Below are positions 1-6,827 of a stretch of 8,207 bases of DNA, piece after piece. Origin of the DNA: an uncultured Bacilli bacterium (lineage in GTDB: Bacteria > Bacillota_I > Bacilli_A > RF39 > UBA660); NCBI GenBank assembly GCA_947589725.1, contig CANQCQ010000041.1:1-8207 (forward strand). The letters are read 5' to 3'. Positions within the stretch are counted from its first letter, which is position 1. The number at the start of each line of letters is the position of its first letter. The notes beneath the pieces are model-generated. The model was not told the DNA's origin. It saw only the letters and a program-made list of their open reading frames with translations, and did no database searches. The translations under genes and the position numbers were made by a program.

Positions 1-2073
1 AAGTATGGTAGAGATATCACAAGTGCAGCTCGTGATAATAAGATAGATCCAGTAATTGGTAGGGATGAAGAAATAAGAAATTTAATTAGAATTTTATCAA
101 GAAAAAGTAAAAATAATCCAGTTCTTATAGGTTCTCCCGGAGTAGGTAAAACAGCTATTGTTGAAGGACTTGCTCAAAGAATTATAAAAGGCGATGTCCC
201 ATCAGATTTAAAGAATAAAAAAATATGGGAATTAGATTTATCTGCACTAGTAGCAGGTGCTAAATATCAAGGTGAATTTGAGGAAAGATTTAAAGCTGTT
301 TTAAAAGAGGTCTCTGAATCTAACGGAGATATTATAATGTTTATAGATGAAATTCATATGATAGTTGGTGCAGGAACAAATAGTGCTATGAATGTTGGAA
401 ATATGTTAAAGCCTATGCTTGCTAGAGGTGAAATTAGACTTATTGGAGCTACAACTTTAAAAGAATATCGTGAATTTATAGAAAAAGATGGTGCCTTAGA
501 AAGACGTTTACAAAAAATTCTTGTTCAACAACCAACTTTAGTAGATGCTTTAACAATACTTCGTGGCTTAAAAGAAAGATTTGAAATTTATCATGGAGTT
601 ACTATCCGTGATAATGCCCTTATTGCAGCAGTAAACTTATCAGATAGATATATAACCGATAGATTTTTACCAGATAAAGCTATAGACTTAGTAGATGAAG
701 CTTGCGCTACAATAAAAATGCAAATGAACTCTGTGCCATCATCCCTTGATCAAATAAATAGAGAAATAATGACTTTAGAAATTGAGCATCAAGCCTTAAA
801 AAAAGAAAAAGATGAGCAATCAAAAACTAGAATAAAAGAAATAGAATCAAAGATGGAAAAATTAAAATCTTCGCAAGATGAGTTACGAATGAAATGGGAA
901 GATGAGAAAAAATTAAAAGATTTAATAAATGAGAAAAAGTCTAAGTTAGAAGATTTAAAATTTAAATTAGAGCGTGCTGAAGATGAATATGATTTAAATG
1001 AAGCTGCTAAAATTAAGCATGGAGAAATTCCAAAAGTTGAAGAAGAAATATCACAATTAAAACTAACTATGGAAAACAATGTTTTATCAGATATAGTAGA
1101 TGAGAATAATATCGCAGAAATAGTATCTCGTTGGACCAATGTCCCAGTTGCCAAATTAGTTAGTGGTGAAAGAGAAAAAATATTATCACTTAAAGAAAAT
1201 TTAAGAAAACGTGTAAAAGGACAAGATGAAGCCATTGAATTAGTGGGCGATGCTATCATAAGAGCCAGATCAGGTATTAAAGATCCTAATAGACCTATAG
1301 GTTCCTTTATCTTTATGGGTCCAACTGGAGTAGGTAAAACAGAAATAGCTAAGTCACTTGCTTATGAACTATTTGATGATGAACGTCATATGATAAGAAT
1401 TGATTGTTCAGAATACATGGAAGCATTTAATGTTTCAAGATTAATTGGTGCCCCTCCAGGATATGTTGGATATGATGAAGGAGGAGAATTGACTGAAGCT
1501 GTAAGAAGAAATCCATATTCCATAGTTTTATTTGATGAAATAGAAAAAGCCCATTCAGATGTATTCAATATATTATTACAAATTCTAGATGATGGAAGAA
1601 TTACTGATTCACAAGGAAGACTAATAGATTTTAAAAATACAATTATTATTATGACTTCTAACTTAGGATCAGATATAATTTTAGAACATAATAATGATTC
1701 TAATAGAGATGAATTAGTTTTAAATATCTTAAAATCTAAGTTCAGACCAGAACTTATAAATAGAATAGATGAAATCGTAATATTTAATTCATTAACAAAA
1801 GATGTAGTATATCAAGTACTTGATAGAATAGTTGATGTAATTAATAATCGATTAGATAATGTTAAGTTACATATAGAGTTAACTCAAAAAGCTAAAGACT
1901 TTATAATAGATCAATCATATGATAAAGATTTTGGAGCAAGACCAATCAAAAGATATATTACTAAAAATGTTGAAACTCTTATCGCAGAAGAATTACTTCA
2001 AGAAAAGATTCATGAAAAAGATAATATACAAATAGATATTTCAAGTGGTAAATTTATTACTAAAATAATATAG
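1..2073 (+). CDS. clpB: ClpB-type AAA+ disaggregase, 5' end cut by window edge
   Basis: Hsp100 chaperone that threads aggregated proteins through a hexameric ATP-driven pore in the cytoplasm, usually with DnaK. The frame is open from base 1 and gives 690 residues; the roughly 160-residue N-terminal domain lies outside the window, and the ATG at 337 is internal. In order: NBD1 Walker A GSPGVGKT (130-153), pore loop GAKYQG (Tyr at 265), Walker B with DE at 346-351, then ERRLQ near the arginine-finger region. A long coiled-coil middle domain follows (about 745-1075). NBD2 has Walker A GPTGVGKT (1318-1341), pore loop GYVGYDEGG (Tyr at 1462), Walker B DE (1534-1539) and sensor-2 GARPIKR (from 1933). 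The long middle domain and the lack of an IGF/LGF-type ClpP-docking loop separate it from ClpC/ClpA. Slightly unusual: Ser in NBD1 Walker A where GEPGVGKT is common, and Leu in ERRLQ where ERRFQ is common. Its promoter is outside the window. Confidence 0.97.
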   Translation, partial: KYGRDITSAARDNKIDPVIGRDEEIRNLIRILSRKSKNNPVLIGSPGVGKTAIVEGLAQRIIKGDVPSDLKNKKIWELDLSALVAGAKYQGEFEERFKAVLKEVSESNGDIIMFIDEIHMIVGAGTNSAMNVGNMLKPMLARGEIRLIGATTLKEYREFIEKDGALERRLQKILVQQPTLVDALTILRGLKERFEIYHGVTIRDNALIAAVNLSDRYITDRFLPDKAIDLVDEACATIKMQMNSVPSSLDQINREIMTLEIEHQALKKEKDEQSKTRIKEIESKMEKLKSSQDELRMKWEDEKKLKDLINEKKSKLEDLKFKLERAEDEYDLNEAAKIKHGEIPKVEEEISQLKLTMENNVLSDIVDENNIAEIVSRWTNVPVAKLVSGEREKILSLKENLRKRVKGQDEAIELVGDAIIRARSGIKDPNRPIGSFIFMGPTGVGKTEIAKSLAYELFDDERHMIRIDCSEYMEAFNVSRLIGAPPGYVGYDEGGELTEAVRRNPYSIVLFDEIEKAHSDVFNILLQILDDGRITDSQGRLIDFKNTIIIMTSNLGSDIILEHNNDSNRDELVLNILKSKFRPELINRIDEIVIFNSLTKDVVYQVLDRIVDVINNRLDNVKLHIELTQKAKDFIIDQSYDKDFGARPIKRYITKNVETLIAEELLQEKIHEKDNIQIDISSGKFITKII

Positions 2074-2101
2074 AAAGAAACATTTAATTTCTTTCTTTTT
2101 T
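2072..2101 (+). terminator. Intrinsic terminator of clpB
   Basis: A 9-bp perfect stem, AGAAAGAAA (2072-2080) with TTTCTTTCT (2088-2096), has a 7-base loop and is followed by Ts to 2101. It overlaps the clpB TAG stop. The stem is AT-rich, so termination may be leaky. Its 3' arm is also the 5' arm of a possible larger hairpin that would cover the ribosome binding site of the next gene. Confidence 0.7.
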
Positions 2102-2147
2102 ATTATAAACAATTATGTTATAATCAAATATATAATAAAGAAAGGAA
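2088..2147 (+). promoter_or_regulatory. Inverted repeat spanning HK1 promoter and ribosome binding site
   Basis: Bases 2088-2103 can pair with 2132-2147: 14 Watson-Crick pairs, one G-U and one T-T mismatch over 16 positions. The 28-base loop contains the -10 box. The 3' arm covers the Shine-Dalgarno region (AAAGGA at 2141-2146). The 5' arm overlaps the 3' half of the clpB terminator stem, so the two structures exclude each other. The arms are low-complexity polypyrimidine and polypurine, so chance pairing is a real alternative. Confidence 0.45.
2096..2124 (+). promoter_or_regulatory. Extended -10 promoter for the HK1 unit
   Basis: TGTTATAAT at 2116-2124 is a perfect extended -10 element (TGn plus TATAAT at 2119-2124). 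The hexamer 17 bases upstream (2096-2101) is TTTTTT, a poor -35 box that doubles as the T-run of the clpB terminator, so the promoter probably depends on the TG extension. Predicted start is near 2131, leaving a leader of about 27 bases. Confidence 0.7.
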
Positions 2148-2157
2148 AGTGTTTTGA

Positions 2158-3663
2158 ATGGGACTAAGTCCATTTATTTATATTAATTTAACATCTTCAA
2201 TTTGCTGCTTTGTTTTTTTACTTTTCTTATTTGCTTCATATTTTACAAAGAAAAATATGGATAATCTTGAGAATAAAATATTTAAGCTAATGCTAATAGC
2301 TAACTTTATTTCAGTAATATCTTATATCTTCTTTTATACCTGTGATATAATGAATTATTTCATAGATCCAAATAATAAAATTCTATATGGAATTGTTATG
2401 TTTTGGTCAAAAATAGCCCCTATACCAATAATGATTTGGTTTGCTTTACTATTTATGTATTTAATAGTAATTTTAAATGAAAAAAATAAGCCTTTGATTG
2501 AAAAGTTTGCTAAAAATCAAAAGAAAATAATGACCCTTTTTGTTATAGGATCTATAATAATAAGCACATTACATGTATTAGAACACTCTGTTGTAGATTT
2601 AAAAACTGGTGTTGAAGTAGATTTATTATTGGTTTTTAACATAACTTTATATTCAATTTATATTGCAGATCTTTTTATAATTATTTTCTATGGTAGAAGA
2701 TTGCCAAGAAGAAAATTATTACCTTTTTTAGTTCTTATACCGTTTACTGTAATAATAATAATTTTCTCTTATTTCCGTATTTGGGCTATATTACTATATC
2801 TTATAATGACTGCTATGAATACATTGATGTATCAAACAATTGAAAATCCAGATTTAAAGCTAATTAACCAACTTCAACTTGCTAAGGAACAAGCAGAAAA
2901 ATCTAATCAAGCTAAAAGTGAATTCTTATCAAGTATGTCTCATGAAATAAGAACTCCTATTAATGCAATAGTAGGTCTATCAGAAATGATTTCAACAAAT
3001 ACTAATGTTGAAGAGATGCAACAAGACTCTAAAGATATTTTAATTTCATCAAGAAATCTTTTGGAATTAGTTGATAACATCTTTGAAATTAATCGAGTTG
3101 AAAGTAATAAAATAGAAATTATTGAAACTCAATACAAACCACAAGAATTATTTGATGATTTAACTAGATTAACAAGAATTAGAATTGGTAAAAAAGAAAT
3201 AGAATTAAAAACCAATTTTAAAGATATTCCATATGAATTATCTGGAGATAAAGAAAAAGTAAAAACTATAATTAACAATTTATTAACAAATGCTGTTAAA
3301 TATACAGAAAAAGGATATATCTATTTCAATGTATCTGCAATTAACAATAAAAATAAATGTATTTTAACAATTACAGTAACAGATACTGGTCGAGGTTTAA
3401 CAGAAGAACAACAAGCTAATTTATATACAAAATTTAATCGATTAGATGAAGATAAGGACTCTGCTATTCAAGGTACTGGATTAGGTCTTGCTTTGACAAA
3501 ATCTTTAGTACAAATATTAGAAGGAACAATAGAAGTAAGTAGTACTTTAGATCAAGGTTCAACATTTACAGTTACAATTTCTCAAAACATTGCAAATGTA
3601 AACTCTAATAAAGAAGAAATTGAAACTATTAACGAAGGAGAAACAAAAGAACAAATTATTTAA
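2158..3663 (+). CDS. Membrane sensor histidine kinase with 7 TM helices (HK1)
   Basis: 501 residues. About seven hydrophobic segments fill the first half (near residues 6-28, 42-63, 78-107, 125-141, 160-180, 187-205, 207-225), resembling 7TM-type sensor kinases with no large extracellular domain. A charged helix ([20 protein letters not shown]) links to the kinase core. HisKA carries SHEIRTP with phospho-acceptor His262 and an ExxT phosphatase motif after it. HATPase_c carries the N-box (Asn374, Asn378), DTGRGL at 409-414, the F-box near 426 and GTGLGL at 439-444. All catalytic motifs look intact. There is no receiver or HPt domain; the Glu-rich tail of about 25 residues has no recognised fold. 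The start follows AAGGAAAG (2142-2149), and an in-frame TGA at 2155 rules out a longer start. It shares a unit with the 232-residue gene 20 bases downstream and is a paralogue of the kinase starting at 6826. The signal sensed and the partner regulator are unknown. Confidence 0.93.
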   Translation: MGLSPFIYINLTSSICCFVFLLFLFASYFTKKNMDNLENKIFKLMLIANFISVISYIFFYTCDIMNYFIDPNNKILYGIVMFWSKIAPIPIMIWFALLFMYLIVILNEKNKPLIEKFAKNQKKIMTLFVIGSIIISTLHVLEHSVVDLKTGVEVDLLLVFNITLYSIYIADLFIIIFYGRRLPRRKLLPFLVLIPFTVIIIIFSYFRIWAILLYLIMTAMNTLMYQTIENPDLKLINQLQLAKEQAEKSNQAKSEFLSSMSHEIRTPINAIVGLSEMISTNTNVEEMQQDSKDILISSRNLLELVDNIFEINRVESNKIEIIETQYKPQELFDDLTRLTRIRIGKKEIELKTNFKDIPYELSGDKEKVKTIINNLLTNAVKYTEKGYIYFNVSAINNKNKCILTITVTDTGRGLTEEQQANLYTKFNRLDEDKDSAIQGTGLGLALTKSLVQILEGTIEVSSTLDQGSTFTVTISQNIANVNSNKEEIETINEGETKEQII

Positions 3664-3683
3664 TTTATAAGGAGAGTTATAAT

Positions 3684-4382
3684 ATGTATGAAAATTTACA
3701 TGATGTGGAAGCTAAAAGCTTAACTAATAAAATTAATAATATTAATACTTGGATTAAAGAACATAAAGAAGTAAAAGAACCAAATTACTATGAAATAATT
3801 AATTATATGGTTGAAGTCGCAGCTCTAAATAGTACTATGGCTCAATACTATGATCAAGTAGGGTATCCGAAGAATAATGATGGTAGAGAATATACTCATT
3901 ATGATATAACTAAATTTAATCCAAATGCTAAAGCATGTTATGAAGCCATGAATGAAATGCAATCTCTAAGATATGACTCAGAATCTACATCATTTGCTAA
4001 AACGAATGAAGCTTCTGAATTATTAAAAGAGTTAAGTTATGCATCATTCTGTGGTGAATATAGAATTCCTAGTAATCCTATTGTTAAAGACTTAAAAAAA
4101 GAAATACTTTGTAAATCTATGAGTATAGCATATTATATTTATGAAGAAGAAAAGAAAAATCCATTTTTTAAATATGATAATGAAAAAGAGTTTGAAAAAT
4201 TAAAAGAAGACTATGAATATTACAAAGAAGCAGTAGGTGTAGAACAAACACTAGTAGACCTAGATGGTAAAAAGTATCAAGGACCTCAATTTGGTTATTC
4301 AATAGAAGGACTAATTAATAGAATAGAAAATTCTTATCTTTATAATAATAAATCAGAAAATGAAATTCATAAGACTAAGTAG
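3684..4382 (+). CDS. Unrecognised 232-residue Tyr-rich soluble protein, co-transcribed with HK1
   Basis: I do not recognise this family. The reading frame is well supported: a strong AAGGAG (3669-3674) sits 9 bases before the ATG, the gap to the HK1 stop is only 20 bases, and a good terminator follows. The protein has no signal peptide or membrane segment and looks mostly helical, with many Lys and Glu. Tyrosine is unusually common (about 24 of 232), in clusters such as NYYEIINY, QYYDQVGY, AYYIY and DYEYYKEA. Three cysteines (85, 123, 143) are spread too widely for an obvious metal motif. A polar stretch near residues 62-77 (KNNDGREYTHYDITKF) looks like a loop between helices. No DNA-binding helix-turn-helix, receiver fold or nucleotide-binding loop can be seen, so it does not look like the missing response regulator. 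By position it may act with, or be produced together with, the kinase; that is inference. Confidence 0.82.
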   Translation: MYENLHDVEAKSLTNKINNINTWIKEHKEVKEPNYYEIINYMVEVAALNSTMAQYYDQVGYPKNNDGREYTHYDITKFNPNAKACYEAMNEMQSLRYDSESTSFAKTNEASELLKELSYASFCGEYRIPSNPIVKDLKKEILCKSMSIAYYIYEEEKKNPFFKYDNEKEFEKLKEDYEYYKEAVGVEQTLVDLDGKKYQGPQFGYSIEGLINRIENSYLYNNKSENEIHKTK

Positions 4383-4408
4383 AGAAATTGCTATGCAGTT
4401 TCTCTTTT
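4381..4408 (+). terminator. Intrinsic terminator of the HK1 unit
   Basis: AGAGAAATTGC (4381-4391) pairs with GCAGTTTCTCT (4395-4405): 11 bp with one G-U pair and a 3-base loop, followed by TTT and then ATTTT. It overlaps the stop codon of the 232-residue gene and closes the two-gene unit. It is the strongest terminator in the window. Confidence 0.88.
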
Positions 4409-4573
4409 ATTTTAAATTATATTTTAAAACTTTTTCTTTTTATAATTAGCTGTTTTTCATTGCTTTCTTCGATATTATCTTGTACACAATTTTATTTATG
4501 TACGTATTTTATAGTAACATTTTAGCTTTATTAAATCGTAAACTTGCCTACTAACTAGTCTATTTAACTTATC

Positions 4574-4602
4574 TTGTCTTTTTATAGTGAAAATGCTAAA
4601 AT
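4574..4602 (+). promoter_or_regulatory. Likely uvrB promoter
   Basis: TTGTCT (4574-4579, four of six matches to TTGACA) is separated by exactly 17 bases from TAAAAT (4597-4602), which is preceded by TG with one spacer base (extended -10, TGCTAAAAT at 4594-4602). It has the best -35/-10 combination in the window. The predicted start near 4609 gives uvrB an untranslated leader of about 150 bases, long for this compact region. It could instead serve a small RNA that I cannot see. Confidence 0.65.
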
Positions 4603-4647
4603 AAGTACGCAACAAAACATTTTAATATTATTTAATTTTATTTATCC

Positions 4648-4678
4648 TTAAAATTTAATTATGACTGTGAAATTTTAA
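4648..4678 (+). repeat. Inverted repeat in the uvrB leader
   Basis: TTAAAATTT (4648-4656) and AAATTTTAA (4670-4678) are perfect 9-base reverse complements around a 13-base loop. Only A-T pairs are involved, so an RNA hairpin would be weak and chance is plausible in such AT-rich sequence. It could be an operator-like dyad about 40 bases downstream of the predicted uvrB start. Confidence 0.35.
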
Positions 4679-4746
4679 CTATTAATCAATAAAAAATAAT
4701 TATATGGAGACGAATGATAAGATTGATAGTAGACATAATAATTCTT

Positions 4747-4755
4747 AGAAAGGAG
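4747..4755 (+). promoter_or_regulatory. Strong ribosome binding site fixing the uvrB start
   Basis: AGAAAGGAG lies 6 bases before the ATG at 4762. The upstream in-frame ATG at 4714 has only a weak, too-close TGGAGA, and its 16 extra residues would not match UvrB, which normally begins near FELVSKY. The start at 4762 is therefore preferred. Confidence 0.9.
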
Positions 4756-4761
4756 TATATA

Positions 4762-6720
4762 ATGTTCGAATTAGTATCTAAATATACACCAAATGGTGAT
4801 CAACCACAAGCTATAGAAAAATTAGTTCAAGGAATTCAAAAAAATGAAAAATATCAAGTTCTTCTTGGAGCAACAGGTACAGGGAAAACTTTTACTATAG
4901 CAAATGTAATAGCTCAAGTTAATAAGCCAACACTAGTTTTAGCTCATAATAAAACATTAGCAGGACAATTATATTCTGAATTGAAAGAATTATTTCCTAA
5001 TAATAGAGTTGAATATTTTGTATCTTACTATGATTATTATCAACCAGAAGCATATGTTCCTTCCACTGATACATATATTGAAAAAGATTCATCAATTAAT
5101 GATGAAATAGATGAACTTCGTCATGCTGCTACAAGTGCTTTAATAAGTAGAAAAGATGTTATAGTAGTTGCAAGTGTTTCTTGTATTTATGGTATAGGAG
5201 AAGTAGAAGAATATAAAAGTAAAATGTTAACTTTATCAGTTAATGAAAAAATTGATAGAAATAAAATGCTTAGTAAATTAGTAGAAATGTTATATGAACG
5301 TAATGATATAGATTTTAAAAGAGGTACTTTTAGAGTACGCGGGGATGTTGTGGAAATTATACCAGCAAATCAAAATTCTACTGGATATAGAATAGAATTC
5401 TTTGATAATGAAATAGATAGAATAAGTGAAATAGATATATTGACTGGTACTGTTTTAAATAATATAAAAAATGTTTCTATATTTCCAGCAAGTCATTTTG
5501 TGGTAAGTGATGAAAAACTTCAAGCTGCTATTATTCGTATAAAAGAAGAATTAAAGTCAAGATTACAAGAGTTAAAGGAACAAAATAAACTTCTTGCTGC
5601 AGAACGTTTAGAGCAAAGAACAAATTATGATATAGAAATGCTTGAAGAAACTGGATTCTGTTCTGGTGTTGAAAATTATTCGGCTCCACTTGCTGGAAGA
5701 AAACCAGGAGAAACTCCTGTTACATTAATGGATTTCTTTCCAAAAGACTTTTTACTAGTAGTTGATGAATCTCATGTAACATTACCTCAAGTTCGTGGAA
5801 TGTACAATGGTGATAGAGCAAGAAAAATAAATTTAGTAGAATATGGATTTAGATTACCAAGTGCTTTAGATAATAGACCATTAAAATATGAGGAATTCGA
5901 GAAAAAAATTAATCAAGCCATATTTGTATCAGCCACTCCTGGAGATATAGAGTTAGGTTATACTAATAATAAGTTTGTTGAACAAATTATCAGACCAACT
6001 GGATTACTTGATCCAACAATCGAAGTTAGAAAAACAGAAGGACAAATAGATGATTTAGTTGGAGAAATAAAAACAAGAATTGAAAATAATGAAAGAGTAC
6101 TTATTACTACACTTACTATTAGAATGGCAGAAGAATTAACTAATTATTTAAAAGAATTAGATATAAAAGTTGCATATCTTCATTCAGAAGTTAAAACTCT
6201 TGAAAGAATGGCAATAATTCATGATGTTCGTTCTGGAAAAAATGATGTTTTAGTAGGAATTAACTTGTTGAGAGAGGGATTAGATATTCCAGAAGTATCT
6301 TTAATAGCAATACTAGATGCAGACAAAGAAGGATTCTTAAGAAGTAATAGAAGTTTAATACAAACAATCGGTAGATGTGCAAGAAATGCTAATGGACATG
6401 TAATTATGTATGCAGATAAAATAACTGATTCAATGCAGCTAGCAATAGATGAGACAAATCGTCGAAGAAGTATTCAAGAAAAATATAATAAGGAACATAA
6501 TATAACACCAAAAACTATCCAAAAAGAAATAAGAGAAATTATAACTAATAATGATCAAAACTCTACAAAACAAAAGAAGAAAAATCAAATATCTAAAAAG
6601 GAAAAAGAACAAATTATGGCTACTCTTGAAACTGAAATGAGAGAAGCTGCTAAATCACTTGATTTTGAAAGAGCAATGGAATTAAGAGATATCTTATTTG
6701 AAATGAAATCAGGTGAATAA
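4762..6720 (+). CDS. uvrB: Excinuclease ABC subunit B
   Basis: Damage-verifying helicase-like subunit of nucleotide excision repair: it is loaded on DNA by UvrA, clamps a strand with its beta-hairpin and recruits UvrC for incision. 652 residues, normal for the family. Seen: the N-terminal [15 protein letters not shown]-motif region; Walker A GATGTGKT (36-43); the tyrosine-rich beta-hairpin [12 protein letters not shown] (89-100); Walker B DESH (335-338); motif [15 protein letters not shown]; motif [11 protein letters not shown] (534-542); and a C-terminal UVR domain (about 614-650) that contacts UvrC. Cys539 in motif VI replaces the Ala usual in GRAARN; the flanking arginines 538 and 541 are kept. 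The ATG at 4762 is chosen from its AAAGGAG and homology. It has its own promoter. uvrA, often directly downstream of uvrB in Firmicutes, is not here; a sensor kinase follows instead. Confidence 0.98.
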   Translation: MFELVSKYTPNGDQPQAIEKLVQGIQKNEKYQVLLGATGTGKTFTIANVIAQVNKPTLVLAHNKTLAGQLYSELKELFPNNRVEYFVSYYDYYQPEAYVPSTDTYIEKDSSINDEIDELRHAATSALISRKDVIVVASVSCIYGIGEVEEYKSKMLTLSVNEKIDRNKMLSKLVEMLYERNDIDFKRGTFRVRGDVVEIIPANQNSTGYRIEFFDNEIDRISEIDILTGTVLNNIKNVSIFPASHFVVSDEKLQAAIIRIKEELKSRLQELKEQNKLLAAERLEQRTNYDIEMLEETGFCSGVENYSAPLAGRKPGETPVTLMDFFPKDFLLVVDESHVTLPQVRGMYNGDRARKINLVEYGFRLPSALDNRPLKYEEFEKKINQAIFVSATPGDIELGYTNNKFVEQIIRPTGLLDPTIEVRKTEGQIDDLVGEIKTRIENNERVLITTLTIRMAEELTNYLKELDIKVAYLHSEVKTLERMAIIHDVRSGKNDVLVGINLLREGLDIPEVSLIAILDADKEGFLRSNRSLIQTIGRCARNANGHVIMYADKITDSMQLAIDETNRRRSIQEKYNKEHNITPKTIQKEIREIITNNDQNSTKQKKKNQISKKEKEQIMATLETEMREAAKSLDFERAMELRDILFEMKSGE

Positions 6721-6732
6721 AAATAAACAAAA

Positions 6733-6754
6733 TTACTAGTCTTTAATTTAGTAA
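6733..6754. repeat. Small hairpin after uvrB, not a clear terminator
   Basis: TTACTA (6733-6738) pairs with TAGTAA (6749-6754), with one more G-U pair possible inside. It is followed by A-rich sequence rather than a T-run on the + strand, so it lacks the form of an intrinsic terminator. No better terminator was found between uvrB and HK2, so uvrB transcripts may run into HK2. Confidence 0.3.
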
Positions 6755-6761
6755 AAATAAA

Positions 6762-6827
6762 ATAAAAATCCCTTTTTTTATAAATAGAATAATGCTAAAA
6801 TTAAAATATAAAGGTAGGGATTTTTAT
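6762..6827 (+). promoter_or_regulatory. Long inverted repeat enclosing HK2 promoter and hiding its ribosome binding site and start
   Basis: Bases 6762-6782 can pair with 6807-6827: 18 Watson-Crick pairs, two G-U pairs and one T-T mismatch over 21 positions. The outer 12 pairs (ATAAAAATCCCT with AGGGATTTTTAT) are perfect. The 24-base loop holds the -10 box. The 3' arm spans the whole ribosome binding site (AAGGTAGGGA, 6811-6820) and the first two bases of the ATG at 6826. RNA from uvrB could fold this way; RNA begun near 6808 lacks the 5' arm. It could alternatively be a DNA operator dyad. The pairing is read directly from the sequence; the role is inferred. Confidence 0.6.
6773..6801 (+). promoter_or_regulatory. 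Extended -10 promoter for HK2
   Basis: TGCTAAAAT at 6793-6801 is an extended -10 element with TAAAAT at 6796-6801. Exactly 17 bases upstream (6773-6778) is TTTTTT, as in front of HK1, with no TTGACA. The predicted start is near 6808, giving a leader of only about 18 bases that holds the ribosome binding site. Confidence 0.65.

Larger units (their letters stand above)
4409..4761. other. Gene-free AT-rich gap between HK1 unit and uvrB
   Basis: This is the longest stretch without a gene. The left part (4409-4570) shows no convincing gene, RNA or repeat; short frames on both strands lack a ribosome binding site. The right part holds the uvrB promoter (4574-4602), an AT-only inverted repeat (4648-4678) and the uvrB ribosome binding site. 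I found no GAAC-N4-GTTC SOS box, although uvrB is LexA-controlled in many Firmicutes. Confidence 0.6.

Noticed and set aside
337..339. ATG as the start of the first gene
   Set aside because: It falls within the Walker B strand of NBD1; the frame is open to base 1 and encodes the preceding Walker A and pore loop.
789..1259. 156-residue open frame on the - strand
   Set aside because: It lies wholly inside clpB, opposite the coiled-coil middle domain; its Ser/Phe-rich composition is the mirror of Lys/Glu-rich codons and it has no ribosome binding site of note.
1386..1568. 60-residue open frame on the - strand
   Set aside because: It is antisense to the conserved NBD2 of clpB, with no supporting context.
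4498..4554. 18-codon + strand frame from ATG 4498
   Set aside because: No ribosome binding site and no promoter placed to express it.
4493..4620. Roughly 40-codon - strand frame containing DKLNRLVSRQVYDL
   Set aside because: It has no ATG start or ribosome binding site and is short; chance open frame or at most an unrecognisable remnant.
4714..4761. 16-residue N-terminal extension of UvrB
   Set aside because: The ribosome binding site is weak and too close, the residues do not match UvrB, and a far better site precedes ATG 4762.
4383..4761. Searched for tRNA, riboswitch, SOS box or CIRCE element
   Set aside because: No cloverleaf, conserved aptamer core, GAAC-N4-GTTC or long spaced dyad was found.
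4554..6742. Octamer ACTAGTCT upstream of both uvrB (4554-4561) and HK2 (6735-6742)
   Set aside because: The distances to the -10 boxes differ (43 and 61 bases) and a repeated 8-mer is expected by chance in this much sequence.
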